The notes under the pieces were generated by a model, which worked only from the letters and a program-made list of their open reading frames with translations, ran no database searches and was not told the origin of the DNA. A stretch of 64,000 nt of DNA from the NCBI RefSeq assembly GCF_036634175.1, contig NZ_JAZIFX010000001.1, positions 4,712,001-4,776,000 on the forward strand, given 5' to 3'. Shown here in pieces: positions 63,182-64,000 of this stretch (within the stretch, counting starts at the first letter, position 1; each line of letters opens with the position of its first letter). The stretch is from Streptomyces sp. P9-A2. GTDB taxonomy: Bacteria; Actinomycetota; Actinomycetes; Streptomycetales; Streptomycetaceae. The position numbers were made by a program, and so were the translations under genes.

Positions 63182-64000
63182 ATGGGCGAGGCGTCCGCCA
63201 CGCAGGGTACGGGTGACGGCGTCATCGTCACCCGTGCGCTCACCAAGCGCTACCGCGGCGGACAGCTCGCCGTCGACGGTCTCGATCTGACCGTTCCGTC
63301 GGGCAGTGTCTTCGGTTTCCTCGGTCCCAACGGCTCCGGCAAGACCACCACCATCCGCATGCTGATGGGCCTGATCGAGCCCACCTCGGGCACGGCGCAC
63401 GTCCTGGGCCGGCCCATGCCGCGCTCCGCGCGCGCCGTGCTCCCGCGGGTGGGGGCCCTCATCGAGGGCCCCGCCCTGTACGGCTTCCTCTCCGGCCGCG
63501 ACAACCTCCTGCGCTACGACGCCGCCGACCCGACCGCCGATCCGCGCACCCGGCACGCCCGCGTCGCCGCCGCCCTGGACCGGGTGGGCCTCACGGCCGC
63601 CGCGGGCAAGAAGGCGAAGGCGTACTCCCTCGGCATGAAGCAGCGCCTCGGGCTGGGGGCGGCCCTGCTCCAGCCCCGCCGGCTGCTCGTCCTGGACGAG
63701 CCGACCAACGGACTCGACCCGCAGGGCATGCGGGAGATCCGCGCCCTGATAAGGGAGTTGGCGTCGGACGGCACGACCGTCTTCCTCTCCTCGCACCTGC
63801 TCGACGAGATCGGACAGGTGTGCACGCATGCCGCGGTGATGGCGCGCGGCCGGCTGCTCACCCAGGGACCCGTCGCCGACCTGGCCGCGGGCAGCCGCGG
63901 CCGGCTGGTGGTGACCACACCGGACCCGGCGGACGCGGCGCGGGTGCTGAAGGAGCAGGGGATCGGCGACGTCGTGGTCACCGACGACCGGGTGACCGGC
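63182..64000 (+). CDS. ABC transporter ATP-binding protein, 5' part
   Basis: The gene runs off the window; 273 codons are visible from ATG 63182. It has the ABC-2 / DrrA-like drug-export ATPase pattern: ALTKRYRGGQLAVDGLDLTV, Walker A GPNGSGKTTT, signature YSLGMKQRLGLG, Walker B RRLLVLDEPTNGLDP, and the switch HLLDEI after FLSS. The C-terminal part (RLVVTTPDPADAARVLKEQG) is the regulatory tail of this group. The permease partner is expected just beyond the end. The gene is preceded by the LolA-like gene with a short gap and probably belongs to the same transcript. Confidence 0.93.
   Translation, partial: MGEASATQGTGDGVIVTRALTKRYRGGQLAVDGLDLTVPSGSVFGFLGPNGSGKTTTIRMLMGLIEPTSGTAHVLGRPMPRSARAVLPRVGALIEGPALYGFLSGRDNLLRYDAADPTADPRTRHARVAAALDRVGLTAAAGKKAKAYSLGMKQRLGLGAALLQPRRLLVLDEPTNGLDPQGMREIRALIRELASDGTTVFLSSHLLDEIGQVCTHAAVMARGRLLTQGPVADLAAGSRGRLVVTTPDPADAARVLKEQGIGDVVVTDDRVTG

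Overview
This window is a high-GC actinobacterial chromosome segment, almost certainly from Streptomyces. GC is about 70% through most of it, GTG and ATG starts are mixed, genes overlap by ATGA or GTGA, and the gene order resembles the conserved tad / menaquinone / nuo / recQ neighbourhood that I recall from Streptomyces chromosomes (from memory, not searched).

Region 1 (1-4140, +): the end of a tad-type pilus / secretion locus: TadC end, Flp-like pilin, two TadE-type pseudopilins and a TadG-type protein. It is followed by a coupled set of unknown genes whose last member is broken by two frameshifts. Region 2 (4185-12660): an accessory patch. It holds a minus-strand WXG/type VII-style polymorphic toxin module (toxin with a caspase-like C-terminus, likely immunity gene, paralogue of the broken gene, small helical protein). 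The module is bracketed by scraps of DUF5753/DUF397 regulator pairs. Next come a sulfate-permease STAS fragment, a secreted M28 aminopeptidase, a TnpB remnant with its IS200/IS605 right end, an intact DUF397/DUF5753 pair with a palindromic operator candidate, a divergent HATPase protein and an Rpn-like nuclease. Region 3 (12914-16859): a LysM/BTAD membrane protein and a prepilin peptidase, which again belong to the tad system.

Region 4 (17175-24870): menaquinone genes (mqnC, a degenerate amidohydrolase-like protein, menG, a geranylgeranyl-reductase-family flavoprotein) with PASTA, GNAT and NlpC/P60 genes on the other strand, then a 1.3 kb repeat-rich intergenic region. Region 5 (24873-41087): a complete nuoA-N operon for respiratory complex I. 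Nearly every junction overlaps or is very short, a Rex operator match lies at the promoter, and a 31-bp terminator stem closes it. Menaquinone made by the flanking genes is the expected electron acceptor of this complex. A polyprenyl diphosphate synthase at 60368 fits side-chain supply.

Region 6 (41440-46150): recQ, an M56 metallopeptidase and fumarylacetoacetase. Region 7 (46444-57844): a surface-glycan locus with DegT-type aminotransferase, flippase fused to a second membrane domain, large multi-pass membrane protein, GH26-like hydrolase, polysaccharide deacetylase, GT2 glycosyltransferase and a FemAB/GNAT-type acyltransferase. Region 8 (58125-64000): HAD phosphatase, a secreted transglycosylase under a c-di-AMP (ydaO) riboswitch, polyprenyl diphosphate synthase, a 164-bp palindromic MITE-like element, a secreted LolA-like protein and the start of an ABC transporter. 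No rRNA, tRNA or CRISPR was seen.
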